Below, in pieces: positions 10,101-18,858 of a stretch of 64,000 bases of DNA (the stretch's first letter is position 1; each line of letters opens with the position of its first letter). A program made the translations under genes and the position numbers. The notes beneath the pieces were generated by a model, which saw only the letters and a program-made list of their open reading frames with translations, had not been told where the DNA came from and made no database searches. Source of the stretch: GCA-002708315 sp963676635. Its GTDB lineage: Bacteria; Bacteroidota; Bacteroidia; Bacteroidales; F082. Location of the stretch: the NCBI GenBank assembly GCA_963676635.1, contig OY781105.1, positions 3,162,001 to 3,226,000 on the forward strand, read 5' to 3'.

Positions 10101-11645
10101 ATGAATTTACTGAAAGATGGTCGTATCTCCATAAAGGAGAAGGTAGGCTATGCAATGGGTGATGCGGCTGCTAACCTTGTGTGGCGTGGTGCTCTTGCTT
10201 ATCTTACTATTTTCTATACGGATACTTTTGGATTGACTGCAGCATCAGTAGCACTTCTGCTACTGCTTGTGAGGCTGTCTGATGGTGTAACAGATATAAT
10301 TATGGGTATGGTTGCCGACCGTACAAACACACGCTGGGGTAAATTCAGACCGTGGGTGCTGTGGTCGGCTCCTGTATTGGGATTGTTTATGGTGCTTACA
10401 TTCACCACTCCCGACTTTAGCTATGGTGGTAAGCTGCTGTGGGCTTATGTTACTTATATTATGCTTACCCTTGCTTATACTGCCAATAATGTACCGTATT
10501 CTGCTCTAATGGGTGTAATTACTCCCAGTACTACTGAGCGTACCAGCCTTTCAGGGTTTCGTTTTGCCGGTGCTTTTCTGGGCGGTATCCTGGTAATGGG
10601 GTTTACTCCTGATTTGGTGAAAATACTGGGTAAAGGTGATGATGCAATGGGTTATCAGTATACTATGTATATATTTGCTGCGGCTTTAGTGGTTATGATG
10701 ATTATTACTTACTTAAGTACCACCGAGCGTGTTAAACCTAAGATTACAAGCACAAAATCTCTTAAAGCAGAGCTGGGCGATTTAACTAAGAACCTGCCTG
10801 TTATTATTATCCCTCTTCTGGCAATGACGTTGTTCTTCTACTATCGTAATCTGTTAACAGGAGTGATCTTTGCTGTGGTTATTTCTGCTGCATATGTACT
10901 CCTTCGCAGGTTTATAAAAAAACCTAAGGAGCAAATGAGTCATTCACAGATTGATATGGTGGATCTTTTAACAAATAAACCATGGTTGCTTCTTTTGGCT
11001 GTGGGCTTTTTGTTTATGATGTTTAATGCTGTAAAATACGGCGTTATTCCTTATTATTTTAAATATTACCTTCATGAGGAGCTTATGGCTGGTAAGTATT
11101 TTATTGCATTGCTGGTGATATCAGTAATAGCTGCACTGTTAACTGGTCCGCTTTCTGCTGCCATTGGTAAGCGCAGGTTGTTTATCTGGTCGCTGATATT
11201 GGGAGCTCTGTTTTCAGGATTGTTTTTCTGGCTGCCGTCGTCAAATATTGTTTTGATATTTGTTTTTGGATGTGCTTCTGAGTTTTTTGCTGCAATAATG
11301 CCTACTCTGTTCTTTGCTATGCTTGGCGATAGTGCCGATTATTCTGAATGGAAAAATGGACGTCGCGCTACAGGACTTGTCTTCGCTGCCGGCACATTTA
11401 TTAATAAAACCGGTGGTGGTTTCGCTGGTGCACTGGTGGTTGTTGTCCTTAGTATTTATGGATACAATGGTATGGATGCTTCTACTGCTGAAGGTGCTAT
11501 TCCTGCTATGAAGTTGCTGATGAGTTGGATACCTGCTGCTTTTGCTCTCCTGGCAACGGTGTTTATGGTTTTTTATCCTTTAACTCAGGCTAAAAATATA
11601 CAGATTGAAGAGGAATTGGCTGTGATGCGTAGGAACGCAGAATAG
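10101..11645 (+). CDS. GPH-family sugar:cation symporter
   Basis: An inner-membrane transporter of the glycoside-pentoside-hexuronide:cation symporter family (MelB/XylP/YicJ type, MFS fold), 514 residues with about 12 hydrophobic segments. Diagnostic sequence is near the N terminus: VGYAMGDAAANLVW, LLVRLSDGVTDIIMGMVADR and TRWGKFRPWVLWSAP, the last being the conserved loop between helices 2 and 3. It lies between a periplasmic beta-glucosidase and a cytoplasmic cellobiose phosphorylase, so the most economical substrate is cellobiose or a short gluco-oligosaccharide. Isoprimeverose or xylose are alternatives because YicJ/XylP relatives carry xylosides. The specificity is inference. Confidence 0.88.
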   Translation: MNLLKDGRISIKEKVGYAMGDAAANLVWRGALAYLTIFYTDTFGLTAASVALLLLLVRLSDGVTDIIMGMVADRTNTRWGKFRPWVLWSAPVLGLFMVLTFTTPDFSYGGKLLWAYVTYIMLTLAYTANNVPYSALMGVITPSTTERTSLSGFRFAGAFLGGILVMGFTPDLVKILGKGDDAMGYQYTMYIFAAALVVMMIITYLSTTERVKPKITSTKSLKAELGDLTKNLPVIIIPLLAMTLFFYYRNLLTGVIFAVVISAAYVLLRRFIKKPKEQMSHSQIDMVDLLTNKPWLLLLAVGFLFMMFNAVKYGVIPYYFKYYLHEELMAGKYFIALLVISVIAALLTGPLSAAIGKRRLFIWSLILGALFSGLFFWLPSSNIVLIFVFGCASEFFAAIMPTLFFAMLGDSADYSEWKNGRRATGLVFAAGTFINKTGGGFAGALVVVVLSIYGYNGMDASTAEGAIPAMKLLMSWIPAAFALLATVFMVFYPLTQAKNIQIEEELAVMRRNAE

Positions 11646-11685
11646 CATAAATCAGGTGTAATTAATTATACAGACTACTATTACT

Positions 11686-14124
11686 ATGAAATACGGATAT
11701 TTTGATGACGATAACAGGGAATATGTTATTACTAACCCTCAAACTCCCTGGCCATGGATTAATTATCTTGGTAATGAGGATTTTTTCTCGCTAATCTCTA
11801 ACACTGCTGGGGGCTATTCCTTTTTCAAGGATGCTAAATTCAGACGTATAACACGATACCGTTATAATAATGTACCCATTGATAATGGTGGCAGATATTT
11901 TTATATAAAAGATGGTGATTCTGTCTGGAATCCGGGATGGAAGCCTGTTAAAGCCGAACTCGACCATTATGAGTGTCGTCATGGAATGAATTATACTCAA
12001 ATATCTGGTTCTAAAAACGGTATCACCGCTAAGGTACTTTTCTTTGTGCCTCTGAAGACTCATGCTGAAATTCAGAAGGTAACTATTGAAAACACAAGTG
12101 GTGCTGTGAAAAAGATCAAACTTTTTTCTTTGGCTGAATGGGCTTTGTGGAATGCTGCTACTGATATGGAGAATTTTCAGAGAAATCTGAGTACAGGAGA
12201 AGTGGAAATCGATGGCTCTGTTCTTTATCATAAAACTGAATACAGGGAGAGAAGGAATCATTATGCTTTTTATTCTGTTAACTGTGATATACAGGGTTTT
12301 GACACCGATAGAGATAGCTTTATTGGTATGTACAATGGTTTTGATAGCCCTGATGCTGTTACTAATGGTATAGCAGGTAATAGTGTGGCCCATGGCTGGT
12401 CGCCAATTGCTTCGCATTATCTGGAGATAGAATTAGAGCCGGGGGAGACAAAGGAACTTGTCTTTGTTCTCGGCTATGTTGAGAATGCTGACGATGATAA
12501 GTGGGAGTCAAAAGGTGTTATCAATAAAACCAAAGCAAAGGAGATTATAGCAAACTTTGATTCTTCTGAAAAAGTTGATAGTGCTTTTGCTGATTTAAAA
12601 GAGTACTGGGATGGGCTGCTTGGTAAGTTCACTCTGCAAAGTGATGATGATAAGCTTAACAGGATGGTTAATATCTGGAATCAATATCAGTGTATGATTA
12701 CATTCTGTTTCTCACGCTCTGCTTCTTATTTTGAAAGCGGTATTGGTCGTGGTATGGGTTTTCGCGACTCAAATCAGGATCTTGTGGGCTTTGTGCATCA
12801 GATTCCTGAACGTGCCAGAGAGCGTATTATCGATATTGCTTCTACGCAGTTTCCTGATGGTGGTTGTTATCATCAGTATCAACCGCTTACTAAAGAAGGT
12901 AACAACGATATTGGTGGTGGCTTTAATGACGATCCTATGTGGCTTATATTTGGAACAACAAGTTATATAAAGGAATCAGGCGATTTCAGTATTCTGGATG
13001 AGATGGTGCCTTTCGATAATGATGATAGTATTGCCAGAAGTCTCTTCGACCATCTTACTGTTTCTTTTGATCATGTGATTAATAATCTGGGGCCACATAA
13101 ACTGCCATTAATCGGGCGTGCCGACTGGAACGATTGTTTGAATCTTAACTGCTTTTCATATGATCCCAATGAGTCTTTCCAGACAACCGAAAACAAAACC
13201 GAAGGCTCAAAAGCAGAGTCGCTTATGATTGCTGGCTTGTTTGTAGTTTATGGTACGGAGTATGTAAATCTGTGTAATGTTCTGGGTAAACATGAAGAGG
13301 CTGAACGTGCTCAAAAGCATGTTGATAATATGAAAGAAGCTGTTATTAAAAGTGGTTGGGATGGTGACTGGTATCTGCGTGCCTATGATTACTATGGCAA
13401 TAAAATAGGAAGTTCGGAAAATAAAGAAGGTAAGATATTTATTGAATCCAATGGCTGGTGTACAATGGCTGGTGTAGGAAAAGACCAGGGTATGGTGGAA
13501 AAAGCACTTGATTCTGTTAAACAATATCTTGACAGTGATTATGGTATTGTTCTCAATAACCCTGCCTTTACTGAATATTATGCCGAATATGGTGAGATAT
13601 CAAGCTATCCGGAAGGATATAAGGAAAATGCAGGTGTATTTTGTCATAATAATCCATGGATAATTATCGGAGAAACAACCCTCGGGCGTGGTAACATGGC
13701 ATGGGACTATTATAAGAAAATATGTCCGGCTTATCTGGAAGATATTAGCGAGCTGCATAAAACAGAACCTTATGTCTACTCGCAGATGGTTGCCGGCAAG
13801 GATGCTTTTAAGCCAGGTGAAGCTAAAAACTCATGGCTTACTGGTACAGCCGCATGGAACTATTATGCCATTACACAGTTTATCCTTGGAATAAAACCCG
13901 ATTACAATGGGTTGACTATCGATCCATGTATACCTGAAGAGTGGAAGGAGTTTGATATTGTACGTAACTTCCGCGGAAGCGTTTTTAATATTCATGTTAA
14001 GAATCCGGATCATAAATCAAAAGGCGTAAAGCAAATTACCGTCAATGGTAAAGTCGCAGAGGGAAATTTCATTCCTGTTTCTGATTCAGCAGCCGAATAT
14101 GATGTAGTGGTGACAATGGGATAA
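11686..14124 (+). CDS. Cellobiose phosphorylase (GH94)
   Basis: Cytoplasmic inverting phosphorylase that converts cellobiose and phosphate to alpha-glucose-1-phosphate and glucose, saving ATP. The 812-residue length matches the family, and there is no signal peptide. The N-terminal beta-sandwich starts with NPQTPWPWINYLGN; the (alpha/alpha)6 barrel carries GIGRGMGFRDSNQD and the signature GRADWNDCLNLNCF. Asp483 (in DWND) corresponds to the catalytic acid known from Cellvibrio cellobiose phosphorylase (Asp490 there), and ESFQTTENKTEG follows as in true cellobiose phosphorylases rather than cellodextrin or chitobiose enzymes. It is the last gene of the run, 40 bp after the symporter. A 22-bp repeat array begins 110 bp after the stop. 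Confidence 0.92.
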   Translation: MKYGYFDDDNREYVITNPQTPWPWINYLGNEDFFSLISNTAGGYSFFKDAKFRRITRYRYNNVPIDNGGRYFYIKDGDSVWNPGWKPVKAELDHYECRHGMNYTQISGSKNGITAKVLFFVPLKTHAEIQKVTIENTSGAVKKIKLFSLAEWALWNAATDMENFQRNLSTGEVEIDGSVLYHKTEYRERRNHYAFYSVNCDIQGFDTDRDSFIGMYNGFDSPDAVTNGIAGNSVAHGWSPIASHYLEIELEPGETKELVFVLGYVENADDDKWESKGVINKTKAKEIIANFDSSEKVDSAFADLKEYWDGLLGKFTLQSDDDKLNRMVNIWNQYQCMITFCFSRSASYFESGIGRGMGFRDSNQDLVGFVHQIPERARERIIDIASTQFPDGGCYHQYQPLTKEGNNDIGGGFNDDPMWLIFGTTSYIKESGDFSILDEMVPFDNDDSIARSLFDHLTVSFDHVINNLGPHKLPLIGRADWNDCLNLNCFSYDPNESFQTTENKTEGSKAESLMIAGLFVVYGTEYVNLCNVLGKHEEAERAQKHVDNMKEAVIKSGWDGDWYLRAYDYYGNKIGSSENKEGKIFIESNGWCTMAGVGKDQGMVEKALDSVKQYLDSDYGIVLNNPAFTEYYAEYGEISSYPEGYKENAGVFCHNNPWIIIGETTLGRGNMAWDYYKKICPAYLEDISELHKTEPYVYSQMVAGKDAFKPGEAKNSWLTGTAAWNYYAITQFILGIKPDYNGLTIDPCIPEEWKEFDIVRNFRGSVFNIHVKNPDHKSKGVKQITVNGKVAEGNFIPVSDSAAEYDVVVTMG

Positions 14125-14233
14125 TATGCCCTTGCCGATAAATATTTGTTAGCGCAAGTAATCTTCTTAATAGTAATGTTCCTATAATATTCTTCTTTAG
14201 ATAATTGTAATTATTTGATGTGAAATTAGTTTT

Positions 14234-14343
14234 CTGATGCGCACCAAAAAGGATCCTGATGCGCATGAGAATCAATCCTGATGCGCATCAAAAACATTCC
14301 TGATGCGCATCAGAATCATTCCTGATGCGCATCAGAATGTTAA
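14234..14343. repeat. Palindromic 22-bp tandem array (5 units)
   Basis: Five units start at 14234, 14256, 14278, 14300 and 14322, an exact 22-bp period. The core of units 4 and 5 is CTGATGCGCATCAG, a perfect 14-bp palindrome; units 1 and 2 have decayed on one side and unit 3 by one base. Because each unit is self-complementary, any transcript from either strand could fold adjacent units into 14-bp hairpins with 8-nt loops. Confidence 0.9.
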
Positions 14344-14346
14344 CAA

Positions 14347-14478
14347 CACAAGTGGAAACAGGTGATAACACAAGTGGAAACAGGTGATGACACAAGTGGA
14401 AAAGAGTAACGACACAAAAGAGAATGATTAATAGCACAAAAGGAAATGACGACTTTCTCAAGTCAGGCAAAATTGATT
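14347..14478. repeat. CACAAGTGGAAA-type 22-bp tandem array (5-6 units)
   Basis: Units start at 14347, 14369, 14391, 14413 and 14435, again an exact 22-bp period, with a sixth degenerate copy at 14457 (CTCAAGTCAGG). The first three share CACAAGTGGAAA; units 4 and 5 read CACAAAAG followed by an A/G-rich stretch, so the array decays toward the HTCS gene. The units are not palindromic. The same motif, on the other strand, recurs at 47682-47725. Confidence 0.88.
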
Positions 14479-14582
14479 AGCTCGGGTTAAGAATTCATTA
14501 TTAATCAGTTAAAACAATCACAGAAGGCACATAGGATGTAAAAACAACACCCACAAGGAGTTTGAGATATTATGGACAGGCC

Positions 14583-17500
14583 CTACTCTGTGCTATCGGC
14601 ATTATTGTCTTCACCGTGAAGCCGATATTTTGAAGGTAATACCCCGAATTCATTTTTAAACATCTTGGAGAAATAGCGTGGATCACCAAATCCTACTTCA
14701 TATGATATCTCACTTACTGTATACTCTCCGGTAAGTAACAGCTCAGATGCTCTTTTTAACCTTACCATACGGATAAGTTCAATAGGTGTTTTGCCTGCAA
14801 GGGACATAGTTTTTTTGTAGAGGTGAACACGACTGATGCCTAATTCTTTACTTAGTGTATTGACAGAGAAATCAGGATTGGAGATGTTTTCATTTACTTT
14901 ATCAAGTATATTATTAAGAAGCTTCTCATCAAGGCTTGTGATGGAACTGCAGTTGGTTTCAATGTGCAGGCTTTTCTGGTATTCTTTGATAAATTTCTGC
15001 CTTAAGTTAATGAGGTAGCTGATTCTTGACTCGAGAATATCCAGATCAAAAGGCTTGGTAATATATTCATCAGCGCCCGATTTAAAGCCTGTTACTTTGT
15101 CTTCATGCGTGGATTTGGCAGTAAGGAGAATTACAGGGATGTGTGAGTATTCCGGATTGTTCTTTATGGTGTCGCAAAGTTGTATTCCATCCATCAACGG
15201 CATCATAATATCGCTTACTATCAGGTCAGGGTTATTATCATTGAGAATGTTTAGTGCTTCTTTACCGTTTTCAGCCTGGAGAATATTGTAACGGTCGCTG
15301 AGGCTTTCTTTAAGGTAACTTCTGAATTCTGTGTTATCTTCAACCAGAAGTATTGTTCTTTTGTCTGTATTTAGTTTTTGTTCGTTATCTTTTGGTTTAG
15401 AGTTGAGTGTAATGCTATCAGTTTCTTTGCTTTCTTCATCAGCAGCCAGTCGCTCTCTGTTAACAGGAATACTTACAGTAAAGCAGCTTCCTTTGCCTGG
15501 TTCACTTTCCACCGTGATTGTTCCCTCATGTAGATCTACAAACTCTTTGGTGAGTGACAGGCCGATACCACTGCCTGTGGTTACAAAGTCGCGACTAAGG
15601 TTTACCTGATAGAACCTTTCGAAAAGCTTATCGCGGTGTTCTTTTTCTATGCCAATACCAAGATCCATTACTTTTATAATCAGATTTTCCTGATTGTTTT
15701 CTTGCTTTAGCTGTGCGATTACATGTATGCCTCCTCCTTCTAGGGTGAATTTAAAGGCGTTGGATAACAGGTTGTTTATTACTTTCTCTATTTTGTCTTT
15801 GTCGAATTGCATAAACAGATCTTTCTCATAACTCAGAAACTGTAGGTCGATTTTCTTTGATTCCGAGAGCTCACGGAAGTTTTCTACTGTTCGGCGCAAT
15901 AGGTTTATAATATTGCCATAAGTTAGGTCAAGCGATAGTTTATTACCTTCTACTTTACGGAAGTCAAGCAGTTGGTTAACAAGTCCTAGTAGTCTGCCGG
16001 CATTCTGATGAATCAGTTTCAGGTGCTTAATTACATTGGGGTCAAGATCCCGTTTAAGGAGGTTGTCCAATGGTGTTAATATTAATGTTAATGGCGTTCT
16101 GAATTCATGACTGATATTGGTAAAGAATCTTGTTTTGAGTTCGTTAAGTTCTTTTTGTTTGTTGGCTTCTTCTCTGGCTTGTACTTTTAGATAGCGGTTG
16201 CGTGTTTTAACAATAATGTAGTTTCTCAAAACAATAATTACCATCAGCATTATTATTGCATATATCATATATGCATACCATGTAAGGTAAAAGGGTGGTA
16301 ATACTTTAATTTCAACTGATGCTGATGATGTTTTCCAGTCGGATGTAAAGTCAGATGACTGTACTGTAAAGTTGTAGTAACCCGGACTAAGGTTTGTAAA
16401 GGTAGCTTTGCGGTTTTGCCATGTTGTGTATATCCATTGGTCATTAAAGCCCTCCATCCTGTAACGGTAATGTATCTTTTTAGGAGTCAGAAAATCAATA
16501 AGGACAAATTTGAGGGAGAACATGTTCTCTCCACTGCTTAAGGTTATTTCGCTGTTATTAAGTAACGATGAGCTAATGAGTTTCTTGCCGTTTACTTTTT
16601 GGTTAATGCCAACAGGGTGACCAAATACTTCAAGGCCTGTGATCTTAGGCGAAGTGTTATTGGTGTATTGCAGATTAATTTCAGGAACAAACAGATTGAA
16701 ACCATTGGGGCCTCCAAATATTAACTCACCTTTGCTGGTTTTAAAAGCAGAGCCTTCATTGAATTCACGGCCTTGTATTCCGTCGGATTCATTAAATAAA
16801 ACAGAATAATGATTAGTGTAGTTACCTTCATCATCAAAAATAGCAACAAATTTTATTAGTCCTGTTGAAGTCCCCAGCCATAGGTTGTTATTGTCAGATT
16901 CAAGAATCGACATTATGGAATTATCATTAAGAGGCTCTTCTATTTCAATGGGAATAAAATTATTGGATTTGCGGTTATATAAATTTAGTCCGTTTCTGGA
17001 GCCTGCCCAAATATTTCCTCTTGAATCGTTGAATATGTTATATACAAAGTCGTCACTAAGACTGTGAGGATCCGAGGGATTATGTATATATTCAATAAAC
17101 CGTGAGCTGTTAAAATCAAGAACAAACACTCCATTTTCTGTGGCAAACCATATATTTCCTTCATCGTCTTCTGTGATGTCCATAACAAAATTGGAGTTGA
17201 GAGAGTTTATTCCGGTTCCGCTGTAGTGATTAAATACATGCTTCTTTCTGTCGAACATATTCAATCCACCACCAAGTGTTCCTATCCAAAGATTGCCATG
17301 TGAGTCTTCGAATATATCCCATACTTTGTTGTCACCAATAGAACTTTTATCCTCAGGGTTGTTTAAATAGTTTGTGAATTTATTACCATTGTACGATGAT
17401 AATCCCCCGTGATATGTTCCTACCCAAAGGTTATCTCCGTTATCAACAAAAAGGGAGACAATAACATCGCTCTGTAATGCATTATTATCAGAAGTGTTTG

Positions 17501-18713
17501 CTCTGAATGTATTGTAGGTGTTATTTTCTCTGTCAAAATAAATTAATCCATGCCCGTTTGTGCCTATCCACAGATTCCCTTTTTTGTCTTCGGCAAAGCA
17601 GTTTACATCATTATATGGTAGAGTATTTTTACTGTTAGGGAAGTTTACATAATGCCAGAATCTGTATATATTTTTGTGATAGTAGTTTATTCCTTGCTTA
17701 AAAGTGCCAATCCATATAATACTGTCATTGCCCAAATAAAGATCTGTTATTACATTTTGTTTCAGACTGTTTTCGTTAAACGGATCAGTAGTAACATAAT
17801 CAATTGTGTTGCTTTGAGTGTTCAGGATATTTATTCCTCCGTGGTCGGTACCAATCCATAGATTTTTATCAGGAGCACGCAAAAGACATGCGATGTTGTT
17901 AGAATTAAGTGCAGGTGATGATGTGGTGCTGTAGTGTATTAAACTGTCCGAAGTGTTAATTCTGAAAAGGCCAAGTGCTTTGTTTAAACAGAAAACCCAT
18001 ATGTAATTATTGTCATCAATATAGGATTCAAAAAGGATATTCTCATAATCTGAGTTCTCTGATATGGTGGTTATTCTTTTTTGCAGATTAAGATTGTCGG
18101 CGTTGAGGATGTCGATCATCCCACTTTCGTATGTTATATATAATAAATTATTTTTTATTGTAATATGACTGATGTCGGATAGTGGTACATTCTGTTTGTC
18201 ATTATTTTGTGTCTTTATAAGAATACTTTGGTTTGTTATGATGTTATGCTTTATAATTCCTACTCCCAGAATGCGTACAAACATAATACTATCTTTGTAA
18301 GGTATAACATTTTCAAAACTGCTGTTCTTATAAACATTCTTTTCTGTTACAATGGAGAAATCTGTAATAAATTCTTCGTTAACCGGATTGAATATGCATG
18401 TTTCGTAAGGTAGCTTTATCCAAAATCGACCCAGCTGATCTTTAGTAATCTCCTGTATGAAGTTGTTGGGAATGCTTGTGGAATCATTAGGGTTGTGTTT
18501 GAATATTTTAAAATTGTAACCATCGTATCTGTTAAGTCCTGCCCGGGTACCTATCCATAAAAAGCCATTGTTGTCTTCAGCGAAACACAATATGTGATTG
18601 TGCGATAAGCCGTTTTTGTAATCCAGGTGCCCGAAGTTGTATTGTGAACCAAATAAGCTTCCTGCATAAAAAACAACAAGTATGGTAAATAGGTGTCTTA
18701 TCCTTTGCTTCAT
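14583..18713 (-). CDS. Hybrid two-component system sensor-regulator (HTCS)
   Basis: A 1376-residue one-protein two-component system typical of Bacteroidota polysaccharide loci. After a signal peptide (IRHLFTILVVFYAGSLFGSQ) come two seven-bladed beta-propellers made of Reg_prop repeats (recurrent xxLWIGTxxGGLxxxD patterns), a Y_Y_Y domain (YRYRMEGFNDQW), a single membrane helix near residue 820, HisKA with NISHEFRTPL (His near 868), HATPase (about 975-1085, GIGLSLTKEF), a receiver domain with the acceptor Asp near 1168 (LIVSDIMMPLMDG), and an AraC-type helix-turn-helix at the C terminus. The periplasmic propellers normally bind an oligosaccharide released by the cognate locus. It is convergent with the GH31-GH94 genes and divergent from the GH97 gene, so both are likely targets. 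Confidence 0.95.
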   Translation of the reverse strand: MKQRIRHLFTILVVFYAGSLFGSQYNFGHLDYKNGLSHNHILCFAEDNNGFLWIGTRAGLNRYDGYNFKIFKHNPNDSTSIPNNFIQEITKDQLGRFWIKLPYETCIFNPVNEEFITDFSIVTEKNVYKNSSFENVIPYKDSIMFVRILGVGIIKHNIITNQSILIKTQNNDKQNVPLSDISHITIKNNLLYITYESGMIDILNADNLNLQKRITTISENSDYENILFESYIDDNNYIWVFCLNKALGLFRINTSDSLIHYSTTSSPALNSNNIACLLRAPDKNLWIGTDHGGINILNTQSNTIDYVTTDPFNENSLKQNVITDLYLGNDSIIWIGTFKQGINYYHKNIYRFWHYVNFPNSKNTLPYNDVNCFAEDKKGNLWIGTNGHGLIYFDRENNTYNTFRANTSDNNALQSDVIVSLFVDNGDNLWVGTYHGGLSSYNGNKFTNYLNNPEDKSSIGDNKVWDIFEDSHGNLWIGTLGGGLNMFDRKKHVFNHYSGTGINSLNSNFVMDITEDDEGNIWFATENGVFVLDFNSSRFIEYIHNPSDPHSLSDDFVYNIFNDSRGNIWAGSRNGLNLYNRKSNNFIPIEIEEPLNDNSIMSILESDNNNLWLGTSTGLIKFVAIFDDEGNYTNHYSVLFNESDGIQGREFNEGSAFKTSKGELIFGGPNGFNLFVPEINLQYTNNTSPKITGLEVFGHPVGINQKVNGKKLISSSLLNNSEITLSSGENMFSLKFVLIDFLTPKKIHYRYRMEGFNDQWIYTTWQNRKATFTNLSPGYYNFTVQSSDFTSDWKTSSASVEIKVLPPFYLTWYAYMIYAIIMLMVIIVLRNYIIVKTRNRYLKVQAREEANKQKELNELKTRFFTNISHEFRTPLTLILTPLDNLLKRDLDPNVIKHLKLIHQNAGRLLGLVNQLLDFRKVEGNKLSLDLTYGNIINLLRRTVENFRELSESKKIDLQFLSYEKDLFMQFDKDKIEKVINNLLSNAFKFTLEGGGIHVIAQLKQENNQENLIIKVMDLGIGIEKEHRDKLFERFYQVNLSRDFVTTGSGIGLSLTKEFVDLHEGTITVESEPGKGSCFTVSIPVNRERLAADEESKETDSITLNSKPKDNEQKLNTDKRTILLVEDNTEFRSYLKESLSDRYNILQAENGKEALNILNDNNPDLIVSDIMMPLMDGIQLCDTIKNNPEYSHIPVILLTAKSTHEDKVTGFKSGADEYITKPFDLDILESRISYLINLRQKFIKEYQKSLHIETNCSSITSLDEKLLNNILDKVNENISNPDFSVNTLSKELGISRVHLYKKTMSLAGKTPIELIRMVRLKRASELLLTGEYTVSEISYEVGFGDPRYFSKMFKNEFGVLPSKYRLHGEDNNADSTE

Positions 18714-18738
18714 AGTTTGTGTAGTGATTTCGCCATAT

Positions 18739-18766
18739 CAAAAATATAAAAAATTCACAGACTCAA
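18739..18766 (-). promoter_or_regulatory. Promoter of the HTCS gene
   Basis: On the minus strand TTG (18764-18766) and TATTTTTG (18739-18746) are separated by 17 bp, matching the Bacteroidota -33/-7 promoter consensus (TTTG / TAnnTTTG). The predicted start of transcription lies about 20 nt upstream of the ATG. Confidence 0.6.
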
Positions 18767-18791
18767 CGAAGTCCCTTTTATTAAAGGATGT

Positions 18792-18799
18792 TATCTTTG
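18792..18799 (+). promoter_or_regulatory. Possible -7 box of the GH97 gene
   Basis: TATCTTTG fits TAnnTTTG and lies 60 bp upstream of the GH97 start. No good -33 TTG is found at the right distance, which would be consistent with a promoter that needs an activator such as the neighbouring HTCS. Confidence 0.35.
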
Positions 18800-18858
18800 T
18801 CAGTAATAGATCTCAATCTTATACTTTTTTGCCATAATAATATTTAATACTATATAAT

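Larger units (their letters stand above)
14125..14582. other. Convergent intergenic region holding two 22-bp-period arrays
   Basis: This 458-bp gap lies between the 3' ends of the cellobiose phosphorylase (+) and the HTCS regulator (-). Nothing coding is convincing. It holds two adjacent short tandem arrays (listed separately) and an AT-rich remainder at 14479-14582. No classical hairpin plus T-run terminator is seen for either gene; the self-complementary repeats may serve that role. Confidence 0.8.

Noticed and set aside
14288..14470. Short open frame (60 codons) on the minus strand across the 22-bp arrays, and another at 14069-14275
   Set aside because: A 22-bp period is not a multiple of three, so the frame drifts through the repeats and the product shows no repeated peptide or domain. 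These are chance frames over repeats.
14234..14478. CRISPR array
   Set aside because: The repeats are directly abutting with no unique spacers of 25-40 bp, and there are no cas genes in the window.
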